Assembly (NCBI RefSeq): GCF_030182585.1
Contig: NZ_JARXOW010000001.1
Span: 2,944,271 to 3,008,270, forward strand
Direction: 5' to 3'
Length of the DNA: 64,000 nucleotides
Source of the DNA: Pedobacter faecalis
GTDB taxonomy: Bacteria > Bacteroidota > Bacteroidia > Sphingobacteriales > Sphingobacteriaceae
Shown: one piece after another, positions 16,776 to 25,985 of the stretch
How the letters are laid out: each line of letters opens with the position of its first letter
Numbering within the stretch: position 1 is the first letter of the stretch
Position numbers and translations under genes: made by a program
The notes under the pieces: generated by a model
Told to the model about the DNA's origin: nothing
Seen by the model: only the letters and a program-made list of their open reading frames with translations
Databases searched by the model: none

Positions 16776-17936
16776 TTATACCTTAAAATCAAACCATTTC
16801 TGATCAGAACCGCTCGATTCCACCACAGTTTCAATGAACGTCATACCTCTAACACCATCCTCAACTCTAGGGAAGTCGAGCATAGCTTCAGTGGGCTCCG
16901 TTCCATGTATTTTAGCTGATACAGTTAACGCAAAATTCCGGTATATATTGGCAAAAGCTTCCAGATAACCTTCCGGGTGGCCGCCAGGTACACGTGTGTT
17001 ATGTTTTGCTGCGTCCGACAAATATGCCTGTCCGGCACGATACACCTGTGCAGGCTCGTTGAGCCATTTCACCATCAGCGTATTTGGTTCCATCTGATGC
17101 CATTCAAGGCCTCCTTTTTCACCGTAAACTTTTATTTTCAAAGCATTTTCTTCACCTGCCGCCACCTGCGAGGCGATCAGTACACCGTTTGCACCGTTGT
17201 TAAACTTCAGCAGCACGTTTCCGTCGTCGTCAAGTCCCCGACCCGGAACCACAACGTTCAGGTCAGCACAAACCTTAGTGATCTGTAAGCCTGAAATATA
17301 TTCGGCCAGCTGCGCCGCGTGAGTACCAATATCACCCATACAACCGCTCTTTCCACTTTTCTTCGGATCCGTTCTCCAGGCAGCCCCCGCATTACCTTCA
17401 CGTTCGGTCAGGGTGCTCAGCCATCCCTGCGGGTACTCCACCATAACCTTCCTGATGGCGCCGAGTTTCCCTTCTTTAACCATTTGCCTGGCTTGCTTCA
17501 CCATAGGGTAGCCAGAGTAAGTATGCGTAAGGCACAAGATAAGACCTGTTTCTTCCACCTTCTTCTGCAATTGCCTTGCTTCATCCAGCGAAAGCGCAAT
17601 CGGCTTTTCAATCACCACATTAAAACCATGATCAAGAGCCATCATCGCAGGGGCAAAATGCGCAAAGTTGGGCGTAACGATCGTCACAAAATCGATCTTC
17701 TGATCAGCAGGCAGTTTGCTCTCCTTTTCAATCATCTCTTCGAAATTCATGTAAATCCTGTCTTCAGGAAGGAACAGCATTTCGCCCGACTCTTTCGCGA
17801 TCTCCGGATTGATGCTAAGCGCACCGCAGCAGAATTCGATTTGTCCGTCCATGTTTGCAGCAATGCGGTGTACTGCGCCGATAAACGCATCTTTACCACC
17901 GCCAATCATGCCCATTCTAATTTTTCTAGTCTTCAT
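16776..17936 (-). CDS. Gfo/Idh/MocA oxidoreductase, cytoplasmic; first gene of operon
   Basis: A 386-residue NAD(P)-dependent dehydrogenase with no signal peptide. The Rossmann loop GMIGGGKDAFIG begins at residue 9 and the EKP catalytic-lysine motif is E110-P112. A GDIGTHAA segment near residue 205 supplies the family His. It may reduce 3-keto-sugars back to the sugar, or oxidise the imported compound. It leads the eight-gene operon; about 220 bases of AT-rich spacer separate it from the divergent tdh. I found no exact TAnnTTTG box for it. An AGCTTTT direct repeat occurs at about 17970-17987. Confidence 0.9.
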   Translation of the reverse strand: MKTRKIRMGMIGGGKDAFIGAVHRIAANMDGQIEFCCGALSINPEIAKESGEMLFLPEDRIYMNFEEMIEKESKLPADQKIDFVTIVTPNFAHFAPAMMALDHGFNVVIEKPIALSLDEARQLQKKVEETGLILCLTHTYSGYPMVKQARQMVKEGKLGAIRKVMVEYPQGWLSTLTEREGNAGAAWRTDPKKSGKSGCMGDIGTHAAQLAEYISGLQITKVCADLNVVVPGRGLDDDGNVLLKFNNGANGVLIASQVAAGEENALKIKVYGEKGGLEWHQMEPNTLMVKWLNEPAQVYRAGQAYLSDAAKHNTRVPGGHPEGYLEAFANIYRNFALTVSAKIHGTEPTEAMLDFPRVEDGVRGMTFIETVVESSGSDQKWFDFKV

Positions 17937-18130
17937 GTATGTCGTAAGTATAACTTTTGTGTGTCAGGAGCTTTTGCTAAAGCTTTTAAGCATCTGTTTT
18001 TTGCGGTAATATTAGGCAAAAAAACCTTAGTTAGTGTCTTTGATACACAATTAAGGTAAATATATAATGTTTTTGTTACTAAATCAATTCAACCAACATT
18101 GGCGTATTACCCGCATGCCAATATTTTATT

Positions 18131-18138
18131 TACTTTTG
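18131..18138 (+). promoter_or_regulatory. Putative -7 element of the tdh promoter
   Basis: Exact match to the Bacteroidota -7 consensus TAnnTTTG (TACTTTTG), 19 bases before the tdh ATG. No TTG at the usual -33 distance is present, so this is a half-supported promoter. Confidence 0.45.
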
Positions 18139-18157
18139 CCCAAATCGAGACAAGCTA

Positions 18158-19099
18158 ATGGAAAAAATAATCGTACTAGGTTCCAACGGACAGATCGGAA
18201 CCGAGCTGGTAATGGCATTGCGTAAAATCTACGGAGAACAAAATGTTGTTGCCTGTGATATAAGGAGGCCGGATTATGACATCAAAAATTCCGGACCTTT
18301 TGAGTTTGTAAACGTACTGGAAAGAGACACCTTACACCTCCTCTTCAAAAAGTATAAACCCACGCAGGTATACCTGCTGGCCGCGCTGCTCTCAGCAACC
18401 GGCGAGCAAAACCCTAAGCTGGCATGGGACTTAAATATGAACGGCCTGCTTCACATTCTTGAGCTTGCCATAGAATACAAAACAGCCAAAGTGTACTGGC
18501 CCAGTTCTATCGCTGTATTCGGGCCAACTTCACCTAAAGACAACACACCACAATACTGCGTTATGGATCCAAACACCGTGTACGGGATCAGTAAACTGGC
18601 AGGTGAACGCTGGTGCGAATACTACAATCAGAAATTTGGCCTCGATGTCCGGAGCATTCGCTACCCCGGACTCATCAGTTGGAAAGCAGCCCCCGGTGGC
18701 GGTACAACAGATTACGCCATCCATATTTTTCATGATGCGCTGAAAAAGGGGGGGTACGCCTCATTCCTTAATGCCGAAACTGAACTGCCTATGATGTATA
18801 TGGACGATGCCATTAGAGGAACCATTGAACTGATGGATGCAGAAGCCAGTAAAATCAGTATCCGGTCAAGCTATAACTTCACGGGCGTCAGTTTCACACC
18901 GGAAACGCTGGCTGCCGAAATCAGGAAACACATTCCGCAATTTCAGCTAACTTACACCGAAAATGATCCGCGTCAGCAGATTGCCAACAGCTGGCCCAAG
19001 TCTATAGACGATAGCTATGCGGCGGCCGACTGGGGTTGGAAACCACAGTTCGACCTGGCGGCTATGACCACAGAGATGTTAAAGAATTTAAAGAAATAA
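18158..19099 (+). CDS. tdh: L-threonine 3-dehydrogenase, short-chain (GalE-like) type
   Basis: Oxidises L-threonine with NAD+ to 2-amino-3-ketobutyrate, which Kbl then splits to glycine and acetyl-CoA. The 313-residue length fits the extended-SDR type of TDH rather than the zinc type. Seen are the NAD loop GSNGQIG (8-14), the catalytic YxxxK in YGISK, and the PGGGTTDYA signature of this TDH group, which separates it from ordinary nucleotide-sugar epimerases. The partner kbl is in the same window at 41419-42606. YebC follows after 6 bases. Confidence 0.9.
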   Translation: MEKIIVLGSNGQIGTELVMALRKIYGEQNVVACDIRRPDYDIKNSGPFEFVNVLERDTLHLLFKKYKPTQVYLLAALLSATGEQNPKLAWDLNMNGLLHILELAIEYKTAKVYWPSSIAVFGPTSPKDNTPQYCVMDPNTVYGISKLAGERWCEYYNQKFGLDVRSIRYPGLISWKAAPGGGTTDYAIHIFHDALKKGGYASFLNAETELPMMYMDDAIRGTIELMDAEASKISIRSSYNFTGVSFTPETLAAEIRKHIPQFQLTYTENDPRQQIANSWPKSIDDSYAAADWGWKPQFDLAAMTTEMLKNLKK

Positions 19100-19105
19100 A
19101 GTACA

Positions 19106-19834
19106 ATGGGAAGAGCATTTGAGTTTAGAAAAGAAAGAAAATTTAAACGCTGGGCCAAAATGGCCGTGCAGTTCACGCGTATAGGTAAAGACATCGTTAT
19201 CGCGGTAAAAGAGGGTGGACCTCACCCCGAAACCAACTCCCGGCTGCGTACGGCCATACAGAACGCTAAGGCGGTAAACATGCCCAAGGATCGGGTAGAT
19301 GCCGCAATCAAAAGGGCGTCCGACAAGAGCATGGCCAACTACGAAGAGATTGTTTATGAAGGCTATGCGCCGCACGGTGTTGCCATACTTATTGAAACTG
19401 CGACCGACAATACCAACCGTACCGTAGCCAATGTGCGGAGCTATTTCAATAAAACAAACGGAACACTAGGTAAGACCGGCTCACTCGATTTCGTCTTCAG
19501 CCGCAAGTCTGTATTCCGTTTCGTGCCCTCAGACAATATCGATCTGGAAGAGCTCGAATTCGAGTTAATTGATGCCGGCTTGGAAGAACTATATGTAGAG
19601 GCCGACGAAGAAGGAAACGACATTGCAGTAGCACAAGGATCATTCGAAAGTTTCGGCTCGCTGCAAAAGGCCCTTGAAGAAAAAGGCGTAGAAGTAAAAA
19701 GCGCTAAGCTGGAACGAATCGCATTATCACATCACGAAGTTACTGAAGAACAGGCAGCCGATGTATTTAAGCTTATCGACAAGCTTGAGGAGGACGATGA
19801 CGTTCAGGCCGTATACCATAACATGGCCGAGTAG
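19106..19834 (+). CDS. YebC/PmpR family regulator
   Basis: A 242-residue cytoplasmic protein of the YebC family, whose members bind DNA as regulators or help ribosomes through difficult peptide stretches. The N-terminal GRAFEFRKERKFKRWAKM, the HPETNSRLRTAI and the NMPKDRVDAAIKRA segments are family marks, and the length matches. It lies 6 bases after tdh, so the two are probably co-transcribed. The 3' end faces the convergent PUL operon with a 26-base gap and no obvious hairpin. Confidence 0.93.
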   Translation: MGRAFEFRKERKFKRWAKMAVQFTRIGKDIVIAVKEGGPHPETNSRLRTAIQNAKAVNMPKDRVDAAIKRASDKSMANYEEIVYEGYAPHGVAILIETATDNTNRTVANVRSYFNKTNGTLGKTGSLDFVFSRKSVFRFVPSDNIDLEELEFELIDAGLEELYVEADEEGNDIAVAQGSFESFGSLQKALEEKGVEVKSAKLERIALSHHEVTEEQAADVFKLIDKLEEDDDVQAVYHNMAE

Positions 19835-19860
19835 CCAACAGCCTAACAGGCAAAAACACT

Positions 19861-20646
19861 TTATTTTTTGTTTGAAAACAACCATGGCAACAGCTCGGGT
19901 TCTGCAAATGCGGAATCCCAGCTGTTATGATTATCGTTCGGATATAAAGTAATCTTCGGTTCCACACCCAACACCCTCAACTGATCCGCAATTGCAGTAG
20001 AAAGAGCCACAGGTACCACATCATCCTTCTCGCCATGAAATATCCATAACGGTGTATGCTTGTATTTTCGAACATTCGCCACATTGTCGCCTCCGCATAT
20101 CGCAAAAGCCGCTGTAAAAGTCTTACGTTTTCTTCTTAGTAATTCATACGTGCCCATTCCGCCCATCGATAAGCCGCCTACATACACTTGATCCCGGTTT
20201 ACGTAAGGCTTATCAAGCAAATTGTCAATCATGCCAAGCAGCGCCCGCATTGATTTTGTTGGCTTGCCGCCCGTCTTAAAAATACGCTGCCTTTTGCCTT
20301 TAGCATCTGTACTGAAATCTGCGTTTGCCCAAAAGCTGTCACTACTGCATTGCGGAAATACCACAATTGCCGGAAATTCCTTTCTCACTTTATCCTGCAG
20401 GAAAAGTTTCCCGCCATGCGTCAGCTGCTTCTGATTATCGCTGCCCCGTTCTCCCGAGCCGTGAAGGAAAAACACGATAGGATATTGCTTTTGTGCATCA
20501 AACTGCTCTGGAAAGAGAATACGATACTGAATGGTGTCTTTGCGTTTCACGAAGCTGCCTCGGTCGTACTTATTAAAATCCTGTGCCTTCGCGGCAAAAC
20601 CAGTCAAAGCTATCACGAGCGCTGTCAATAATTTAGATCTTATCAT
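19861..20646 (-). CDS. Secreted alpha/beta hydrolase (carboxylesterase/prolyl oligopeptidase-like)
   Basis: A 261-residue protein with a signal peptide (1-21, ending AAKAQ) and an alpha/beta-hydrolase fold. The nucleophile elbow is GGLSMGG, an oxyanion-type HGSGERG follows strand 3, the Asp is probably in the GEKDDVVP stretch and the His is in DNHNSWD near the C-terminus. Such proteins in PULs often act as esterases on glycan substituents. It is the last gene of the putative beta-1,2-glucan PUL, 30 bases after bglX. The substrate is not predictable from sequence. Confidence 0.85.
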   Translation of the reverse strand: MIRSKLLTALVIALTGFAAKAQDFNKYDRGSFVKRKDTIQYRILFPEQFDAQKQYPIVFFLHGSGERGSDNQKQLTHGGKLFLQDKVRKEFPAIVVFPQCSSDSFWANADFSTDAKGKRQRIFKTGGKPTKSMRALLGMIDNLLDKPYVNRDQVYVGGLSMGGMGTYELLRRKRKTFTAAFAICGGDNVANVRKYKHTPLWIFHGEKDDVVPVALSTAIADQLRVLGVEPKITLYPNDNHNSWDSAFAEPELLPWLFSNKK

Positions 20647-20676
20647 ACAACTAATATAAAAAGAACAGCAATCAGT

Positions 20677-22974
20677 TTAAAGCACGAAATTGAAGTCAGC
20701 CTGCAGGTTGTCTTTCGAACTGCTGCCAATGAATACCTTAAACGCACCCGGCTCTGCAGCAAACTTCAGATCTTTATTATAAAACTTCAGATCTTCTTCG
20801 GTAATACGGAAGCTGACTTGCTTAGATTCGCCCGGTTTCAGACTGATCTTCTGAAAACCTTTCAGCTCCTTAACCGGCCGGGTCGAACTGCCCACCATAT
20901 CCCGGAGATAAAGCTGCACCACTTCCTTGCCTTCCCTGGCACCGGTGTTCTTGACTGTTACGCTGGCGGTTAGTGCGCCACCCCGTTTAAAAGATTTCCC
21001 ATTCAGCACGAGGTCACTGTACGCAAAACTTGTATAACTTAACCCATAACCAAAAGGATACAGAGGCTCATTGGTCACATCCAGATAGTTCGATCTGAAC
21101 TTAGAAAACCAGCCACCTTCAGGCAGTGGTCTGCCCGTATTCTTATGGCTGTAATAAAGCGGTATTTGTCCTACGTTCTGAGGGAAGGTTGCGGTCAGTT
21201 TGCCCGAAGGATTGACATCGCCAAACAACACATCTGCGACCGCATGTCCCGTCTCCGTACCTCCAAACCACACATTAAGGATGGCAGGCACATGCTTTTG
21301 CTCCCAGGTCAGCGTAAGCGGTCTTCCGGCAAAGAGCACCAGCACCGCCGGTTTGCCGGTCTTCACTAAAGCTTCCAGCAGGCGTTTCTGCGTATCGGGT
21401 ATATCCAGGTTCGTCCTGCTCGAAGATTCACCGCTCATCTCAGAACTCTCTCCAAGTGCGGCAACGATCACATCAGCTTTTTTCGCTACTGAAAGCGCAT
21501 CATTTATAATCTCCTGTTCCGGGCGCTCATCCCTTGCGATGTCCCTTCCAAACATGGTCGCACGTTTCTGATACTCCGCATCAGACAACAGATTGGCGCC
21601 CATGCTGTGCAATATCTTCACCTGATCGCCCAAAACATCCTGCATACCCTGCAGCAGCGATTTGGTATTGGCCAGGTCACTGTTTACACTCCATGTACCC
21701 GGCATGTTTGCACCTGTGTTGGCCAGCGGGCCAATCAAAGCGATCGTACCGCTTTTTTTCAAAGGCAGCAGCTGGTTATCGTTTTTCAACAATACAAAAG
21801 ATTCCGCAGCCACCTCGCGCGCAAATCTCAGATGTTCAGGTTTCAATATCTCAGTTTTTGCACGCTCTTCATTACAATAACGGAAAGGGTCATCAAACAA
21901 CCCAAGCTTATATTTAGCCTCCAGCACCAGTCTGCATGCATTGTCTATCTGCTGCCTGGTCACCTTTCCTTCGTTGAGCGACTTCTTCAAGGTGGTCAGA
22001 AATCCTTCTCCAACCATATCCATTTCTACACCGGCTTTCAATGAAAGGGCAGATACCGTTTGCAAATCACCCAGTCCGTGTTCAATCAACTCATTCACTG
22101 CCGTATAATCCGTTACCACAAAACCTTTAAAGCCCCATTGTTTTCTCAGCACGTCTGTCATCAGCCATTTGTTGGCCGTAGCAGGCACACCATTGATATC
22201 GTTGAACGACGTCATCACACTACCCGCACCCGCATTGATGGCCGCCCTGTACGGCGGAAGATACTCGTTATACATCCGGTCCAGACTCATGTCCGTTACA
22301 TTGTAGTCCCGTCCCGCTTCAGCGGCCCCGTATAGTGCGAAATGCTTCACGCAAGCCATCATCGTATTATACTTCGTAAGGTCATCACCCTGATAGCCCC
22401 GAACTATGGCTTTAGCGATCTGCGAACCCAGGTACGTGTCCTCCCCCGAGCCTTCAGAAATCCTGCCCCAACGCGGATCCCTGGAAATGTCGACCATAGG
22501 CGAGAACGTCCAGTTCAACCCATCCGCCGTCGCCTCCACGGCAGCAATGCGTGCCGTCTGCTGAATCATAGGTAAGTTCCATGTGCAGGACAGTGCAAGC
22601 GGAATAGGAAAAGTCGTTTTGTACCCATGGATCACATCCTGACCGAAAATGATCGGGATCTTCATCCGGGTCTGCGTTACCGCAATTTCCTGTACCCGGC
22701 GTATACGCGCCGGTGTCGTCATACTGAACATGCCGCCCACCTGACCTTTTCTGATCTTTTCTTCCACCCCTGTACTCACCACCGAACCTGTGGTAGCCTC
22801 ACCACCAGTGAGCAGGTTTAGCTGACCAATCTTTTCATCTATGGTCATTTTAGACATCAGGCCGTTTATGAATGCGTTCATCTTAGCATCCGTGGCAGAT
22901 GGCTTTTTCATCTGGGCCGTGCTGGTCAGGCCGGCCAAAAGCAAAATCGGAAGGTACAGGCGTGTATTTTTCAT
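20677..22974 (-). CDS. bglX: Beta-glucosidase, GH3 (BglX type)
   Basis: A periplasmic 765-residue beta-glucosidase with a signal peptide (1-21). It has the (beta/alpha)8 barrel (about 35-370), the alpha/beta sandwich (about 390-600) and the C-terminal fibronectin-III-like domain (about 660-760). The nucleophile is D289 in GFVVTDYTAV. The acid/base Glu probably lies in GESSEMSGESSSR, as in BglX proteins. In Bacteroides thetaiotaomicron a GH3 enzyme of this type beside a GH144 protein acts on sophoro-oligosaccharides; here it also shares an operon with a GH144-like protein. Spacing to the SGNH gene is 8 bases. Confidence 0.93.
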   Translation of the reverse strand: MKNTRLYLPILLLAGLTSTAQMKKPSATDAKMNAFINGLMSKMTIDEKIGQLNLLTGGEATTGSVVSTGVEEKIRKGQVGGMFSMTTPARIRRVQEIAVTQTRMKIPIIFGQDVIHGYKTTFPIPLALSCTWNLPMIQQTARIAAVEATADGLNWTFSPMVDISRDPRWGRISEGSGEDTYLGSQIAKAIVRGYQGDDLTKYNTMMACVKHFALYGAAEAGRDYNVTDMSLDRMYNEYLPPYRAAINAGAGSVMTSFNDINGVPATANKWLMTDVLRKQWGFKGFVVTDYTAVNELIEHGLGDLQTVSALSLKAGVEMDMVGEGFLTTLKKSLNEGKVTRQQIDNACRLVLEAKYKLGLFDDPFRYCNEERAKTEILKPEHLRFAREVAAESFVLLKNDNQLLPLKKSGTIALIGPLANTGANMPGTWSVNSDLANTKSLLQGMQDVLGDQVKILHSMGANLLSDAEYQKRATMFGRDIARDERPEQEIINDALSVAKKADVIVAALGESSEMSGESSSRTNLDIPDTQKRLLEALVKTGKPAVLVLFAGRPLTLTWEQKHVPAILNVWFGGTETGHAVADVLFGDVNPSGKLTATFPQNVGQIPLYYSHKNTGRPLPEGGWFSKFRSNYLDVTNEPLYPFGYGLSYTSFAYSDLVLNGKSFKRGGALTASVTVKNTGAREGKEVVQLYLRDMVGSSTRPVKELKGFQKISLKPGESKQVSFRITEEDLKFYNKDLKFAAEPGAFKVFIGSSSKDNLQADFNFVL

Positions 22975-22982
22975 AGCTGCGA

Positions 22983-23639
22983 TTATTTCTTTTTCAAATA
23001 AGGCGTAATTTCTTTAATCCAAATATCATATCCGGCCTGCTGCATATGAAGCATGTCCGACTTAAAAAGTTCAGGCCGCAGGTTGCCCGCCTTGTCCTTC
23101 ATGGCAGGGTTAATATCCACATACTTAGCATTTTTCTGTTTCTTCAGATAAGCTTTAATCATGTCATTGCCCTTGATCATCTCGTCGGCAAACTTAGTAC
23201 GCGAAGGACTAAGCTTCATCGAAACATACAGGATATGCGCCTTAGGCAAGCCCGCACGCAGGTTCTCATAAAATGTCACAAACCTCTCGTAGGTCTCTTC
23301 GCCCGTAGCGCCCTCTGCGATATCGTTCTCACCGCTATAAATCACCACCTGCCGAGGTTTATACTTAAGTACAAGATCGTCTATATACATATTGGCCTGC
23401 TGAAGCGTTGAACCTCCGAAGCCCCGGTTGATGGCTTGATAATCCTTATAAACCGACTCCAGATCTGTCCACATCCGGAGCGAAGAACTTCCAACGAACA
23501 CGATACCATTTGGCGCGGGCATCGACACACTGTCTGATTTCCGGAACTGCTGGATTTCATTCCAAAAGGGTTTGTTTTGGGCAAAAAGGCCCGTGGTAAA
23601 CAGCACAAACAGCGCTGCAAGTTTTAGTTTCATATGCAT
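22983..23639 (-). CDS. Secreted SGNH/GDSL-type esterase
   Basis: A protein of about 218 residues with a signal peptide ending GLFAQ. SGNH blocks are visible: block I as FVGSSSLR, where GSSS replaces GDS; a Gly in RGFGGSTLQ (block II); SGENDIA (block III, GxND); and the C-terminal SDMLHMQ (DxxH, block V). I chose ATG at 23637-23639; ATG at 23631-23633 is equally good and TTG at 23645 is unlikely. In the PUL it may remove acyl groups, for example succinyl or acetyl, from a glucan. That role is inference. Confidence 0.87.
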   Translation of the reverse strand: MHMKLKLAALFVLFTTGLFAQNKPFWNEIQQFRKSDSVSMPAPNGIVFVGSSSLRMWTDLESVYKDYQAINRGFGGSTLQQANMYIDDLVLKYKPRQVVIYSGENDIAEGATGEETYERFVTFYENLRAGLPKAHILYVSMKLSPSRTKFADEMIKGNDMIKAYLKKQKNAKYVDINPAMKDKAGNLRPELFKSDMLHMQQAGYDIWIKEITPYLKKK

Positions 23640-23668
23640 ATTCAAAATTTAGATACCCAATATATCAA

Positions 23669-25018
23669 TTATTTCAGCGCCGGACTCGTAAAGCCAAGTT
23701 TCTTTAATCCGCCCTGCACATCGGGGTGACTCATGAAAAGCTTCCACAGCAGCCCCGTCCGGTAATTTTCTATCATCACAATGATCGGTCCCTGATCTAT
23801 AGCCAGGTGCGATTTCGCATACCAGTTATGATGCTCGCTGAAGGCATCCACAAAACCGTACTCAGTCCAGAGCTTATCGCCCAGATCAAAATAAAAATGT
23901 TTCAGCGCCTGCATAGAATATTCCGGCGTGTAAGGGAAGGCAGACAATGCCGCCGTGGGTGTGATCACCCCATGATCTTCAGTAGGGGAGTGCGCAGCAT
24001 AACCCTGCCAGCTGTCGCTGGCCGTCAATCCCCAACTGTTGGCCCCATAGCCCTTATACTTCTTCGGATTTTCCAGTACGTACGCACGGTTTATCAGTGT
24101 ATGGTTCCTGTTCTGCTCCCAATAGTCGGCATACCTGTCCTTGAGCCCGCGTGGATCCAATCCCAGAAATGAGTAATGAGAAAAGAAAAGCGGTCCCCCA
24201 TAATCAAACCCAAGCGGCAGCTTATGCCCGTAAAACTCCCGGCCATTCTTAAAGAAATTACTCTGCGCCCAGCCGTTATGATACACCGAAGCAGGGACCG
24301 GATAACGCGTAGAAGAAGCCGCAAGCACATAGGTAATCAATGCTTCATTAAAGCCCCTTAGCGGGAAATTCATCGCCCAGCCGTTATTCGGACTCCAGTG
24401 CCAGTATAAAACGTCCTGGCCCTCGCGTGTAAACCAATCCCACTCAATATCGTTCCACAAGGAATTGATACGGCCGCGGAGTTCATTTTCCACGGGCGTA
24501 TTGGCATTAAAATAACGCTGAGCCGTAAGCAGGCCCTGGAACAGGAAAGAACTCTCCACCAGATCCGCCCCGTCATCTTTACGGCTAAACGGGATCGTCT
24601 TTCCGGTGGCCCCATCCAGCCAATGCGCAAACACACCGTGATACGCATCCGCCTTGCCCAGAAACTTTACCATCTTCAGCAAAAACCGCGCGGCCGTATC
24701 CCGGGCAATCCATTGCCGTTCGGTAGCCACAACAACAGCCATCACCCCAAAGCCCGTCCCGCCGGTAGTTACCACTTCATGTCCGTAACTGAACGACTTA
24801 TTGCTGCGCTCGCGCGCCATATTGCTCACCGGATGCGCAAAATCCCAGAAATACCTGAACGTCTGCCGCTGAACCAAGTCAAGCAGTTGTTCGTCCGTCA
24901 GGTTTTTATTAATCTTTGTTTCCGGCTTTAAGCCATCCTTCTTCTGCGCACATGCAATTAATGAAAAAGCGAGGCTAAGGCATATACAAGTAACAGTAAT
25001 AAATCTCTTCACAAACAT
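23669..25018 (-). CDS. GH144-like glucanase lipoprotein (glucoamylase family, probable beta-1,2-glucanase)
   Basis: A lipoprotein of about 449 residues: the start at 25016-25018 (MFVKRFITVTCICL) gives the lipobox LIAC near residue 23. The rest is an (alpha/alpha)6-barrel of the Glycoamylase family (PF10091-like). Typical stretches are QRQTFRYFWDFAHP, GGTGFGVMAVVVATERQW, SSFLFQGLLTAQRYF and WGLTASDSWQGYAAHSPTEDHGVITPTAA (quoted in parts elsewhere in the family). Characterised members from Chitinophaga and Parabacteroides, assigned to GH144, cut beta-1,2-glucan. Surface or periplasmic display is likely. It sits between a LamG lipoprotein gene and the SGNH esterase in the PUL. Confidence 0.78.
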   Translation of the reverse strand: MFVKRFITVTCICLSLAFSLIACAQKKDGLKPETKINKNLTDEQLLDLVQRQTFRYFWDFAHPVSNMARERSNKSFSYGHEVVTTGGTGFGVMAVVVATERQWIARDTAARFLLKMVKFLGKADAYHGVFAHWLDGATGKTIPFSRKDDGADLVESSFLFQGLLTAQRYFNANTPVENELRGRINSLWNDIEWDWFTREGQDVLYWHWSPNNGWAMNFPLRGFNEALITYVLAASSTRYPVPASVYHNGWAQSNFFKNGREFYGHKLPLGFDYGGPLFFSHYSFLGLDPRGLKDRYADYWEQNRNHTLINRAYVLENPKKYKGYGANSWGLTASDSWQGYAAHSPTEDHGVITPTAALSAFPYTPEYSMQALKHFYFDLGDKLWTEYGFVDAFSEHHNWYAKSHLAIDQGPIIVMIENYRTGLLWKLFMSHPDVQGGLKKLGFTSPALK

Positions 25019-25056
25019 AAAAGTATTAAAAGCCACGCTGCGCACCAAATCCAAAG

Positions 25057-25974
25057 CTACTTTCCGGCAAGACCAAGCTTGTATAATGCCGTGATATGGG
25101 CTTCCGATAGTGCCAGGTTATAGATCCTGATCTCATCTATATTACCAGTCATTGCAGCAAAATTCGTGTCGGCGTTCACGGCCTTTCCTGGGATCACATT
25201 ATAGTTGCCTCCAATAATTATCTCGCTCGGCTCATAGGCCTTGAAAAGGCTATTGCCTACGCCCCGGCTAGAAAACGCCCCCACTTGTCTCCCGTCGGCC
25301 CAAATGTAAAAGAGCCCGGTTGCACTTTCGTAGGTCAGCGCGATATGAGTCCACTTGTTCGCCCCTATTTTAGGAGTTAAGTACGGAAAATAATTCGGTT
25401 GGCCTGGCTTATCCCGTTCAGTATTAACATTATCCTGCGTTCCGCCCGTGACGGTAACAAATGTCGGATTGATCTTGAGTTCATTGGTATTTGAGGCAGG
25501 AAAGGCATTTGTGTTCAAAATAAAGTTGATGCTCCCATTAAACTGACCTGGTCTTGCAAGCTGGAAAAGCATAGTTCTTTTGCTTCCGTTGTTTAGTATC
25601 TGAACCCAGGTACTTATGGTGAAACTCTTAAGAGAATCCGTTTTGAAAGCAGGTAACTGCGTAGCATAATATAGATATCCGTTCTCCAGTCGGATGGCTT
25701 TTCCCTTTACGCCAGCCACATAACTTGCATTGGCGGTTTGTGTGGGCGCGGTTCCCGTCTTAACCTCGGTGTTAATATCGTCGAATGTCCAGTGTGCTTT
25801 AAGATTTCTCGGGTAAACCTCATCTGCGTTATTGTACCCTTCGATTTTTCCCTCATAGTCACGAGGATCAACTTCTGGCAAATTATTGGGATTATCAGTT
25901 TCTTTGCAGGAGACCACAAGCACGCTAGCCATTGCTATCAAACTCCCAACCATATATATATTAAAATTTTTCAT
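25057..25974 (-). CDS. LamG-domain lipoprotein (putative surface glycan-binding protein)
   Basis: A 305-residue lipoprotein with lipobox VVSC23KETD, where the acidic residue after Cys resembles a Bacteroidota surface-export signal. After a short Asp/Asn/Pro linker, residues from about 60 to 300 form a LamG/concanavalin-like jellyroll: AHWTFDD, GYLYYATQ, SFTISTWVQI, WTHIALTYE and GNIDEIRIYNLALS are classic strands of that fold. In position (just after SusD) it replaces SusE/SusF-type glycan binders. No catalytic residues are evident, so binding of the polysaccharide is the best guess. Confidence 0.85.
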   Translation of the reverse strand: MKNFNIYMVGSLIAMASVLVVSCKETDNPNNLPEVDPRDYEGKIEGYNNADEVYPRNLKAHWTFDDINTEVKTGTAPTQTANASYVAGVKGKAIRLENGYLYYATQLPAFKTDSLKSFTISTWVQILNNGSKRTMLFQLARPGQFNGSINFILNTNAFPASNTNELKINPTFVTVTGGTQDNVNTERDKPGQPNYFPYLTPKIGANKWTHIALTYESATGLFYIWADGRQVGAFSSRGVGNSLFKAYEPSEIIIGGNYNVIPGKAVNADTNFAAMTGNIDEIRIYNLALSEAHITALYKLGLAGK

Positions 25975-25985
25975 AGTGATTATCT

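Noticed and set aside
17319..18059. 246-codon plus-strand frame opposite the first gene of the sugar operon
   Set aside because: It is antisense to a clear Gfo/Idh gene and its translation resembles no protein.
18158..19099. tdh as a nucleotide-sugar epimerase
   Set aside because: The PGGGTTDYA segment and a kbl gene in the window fit the SDR-type threonine dehydrogenase better.
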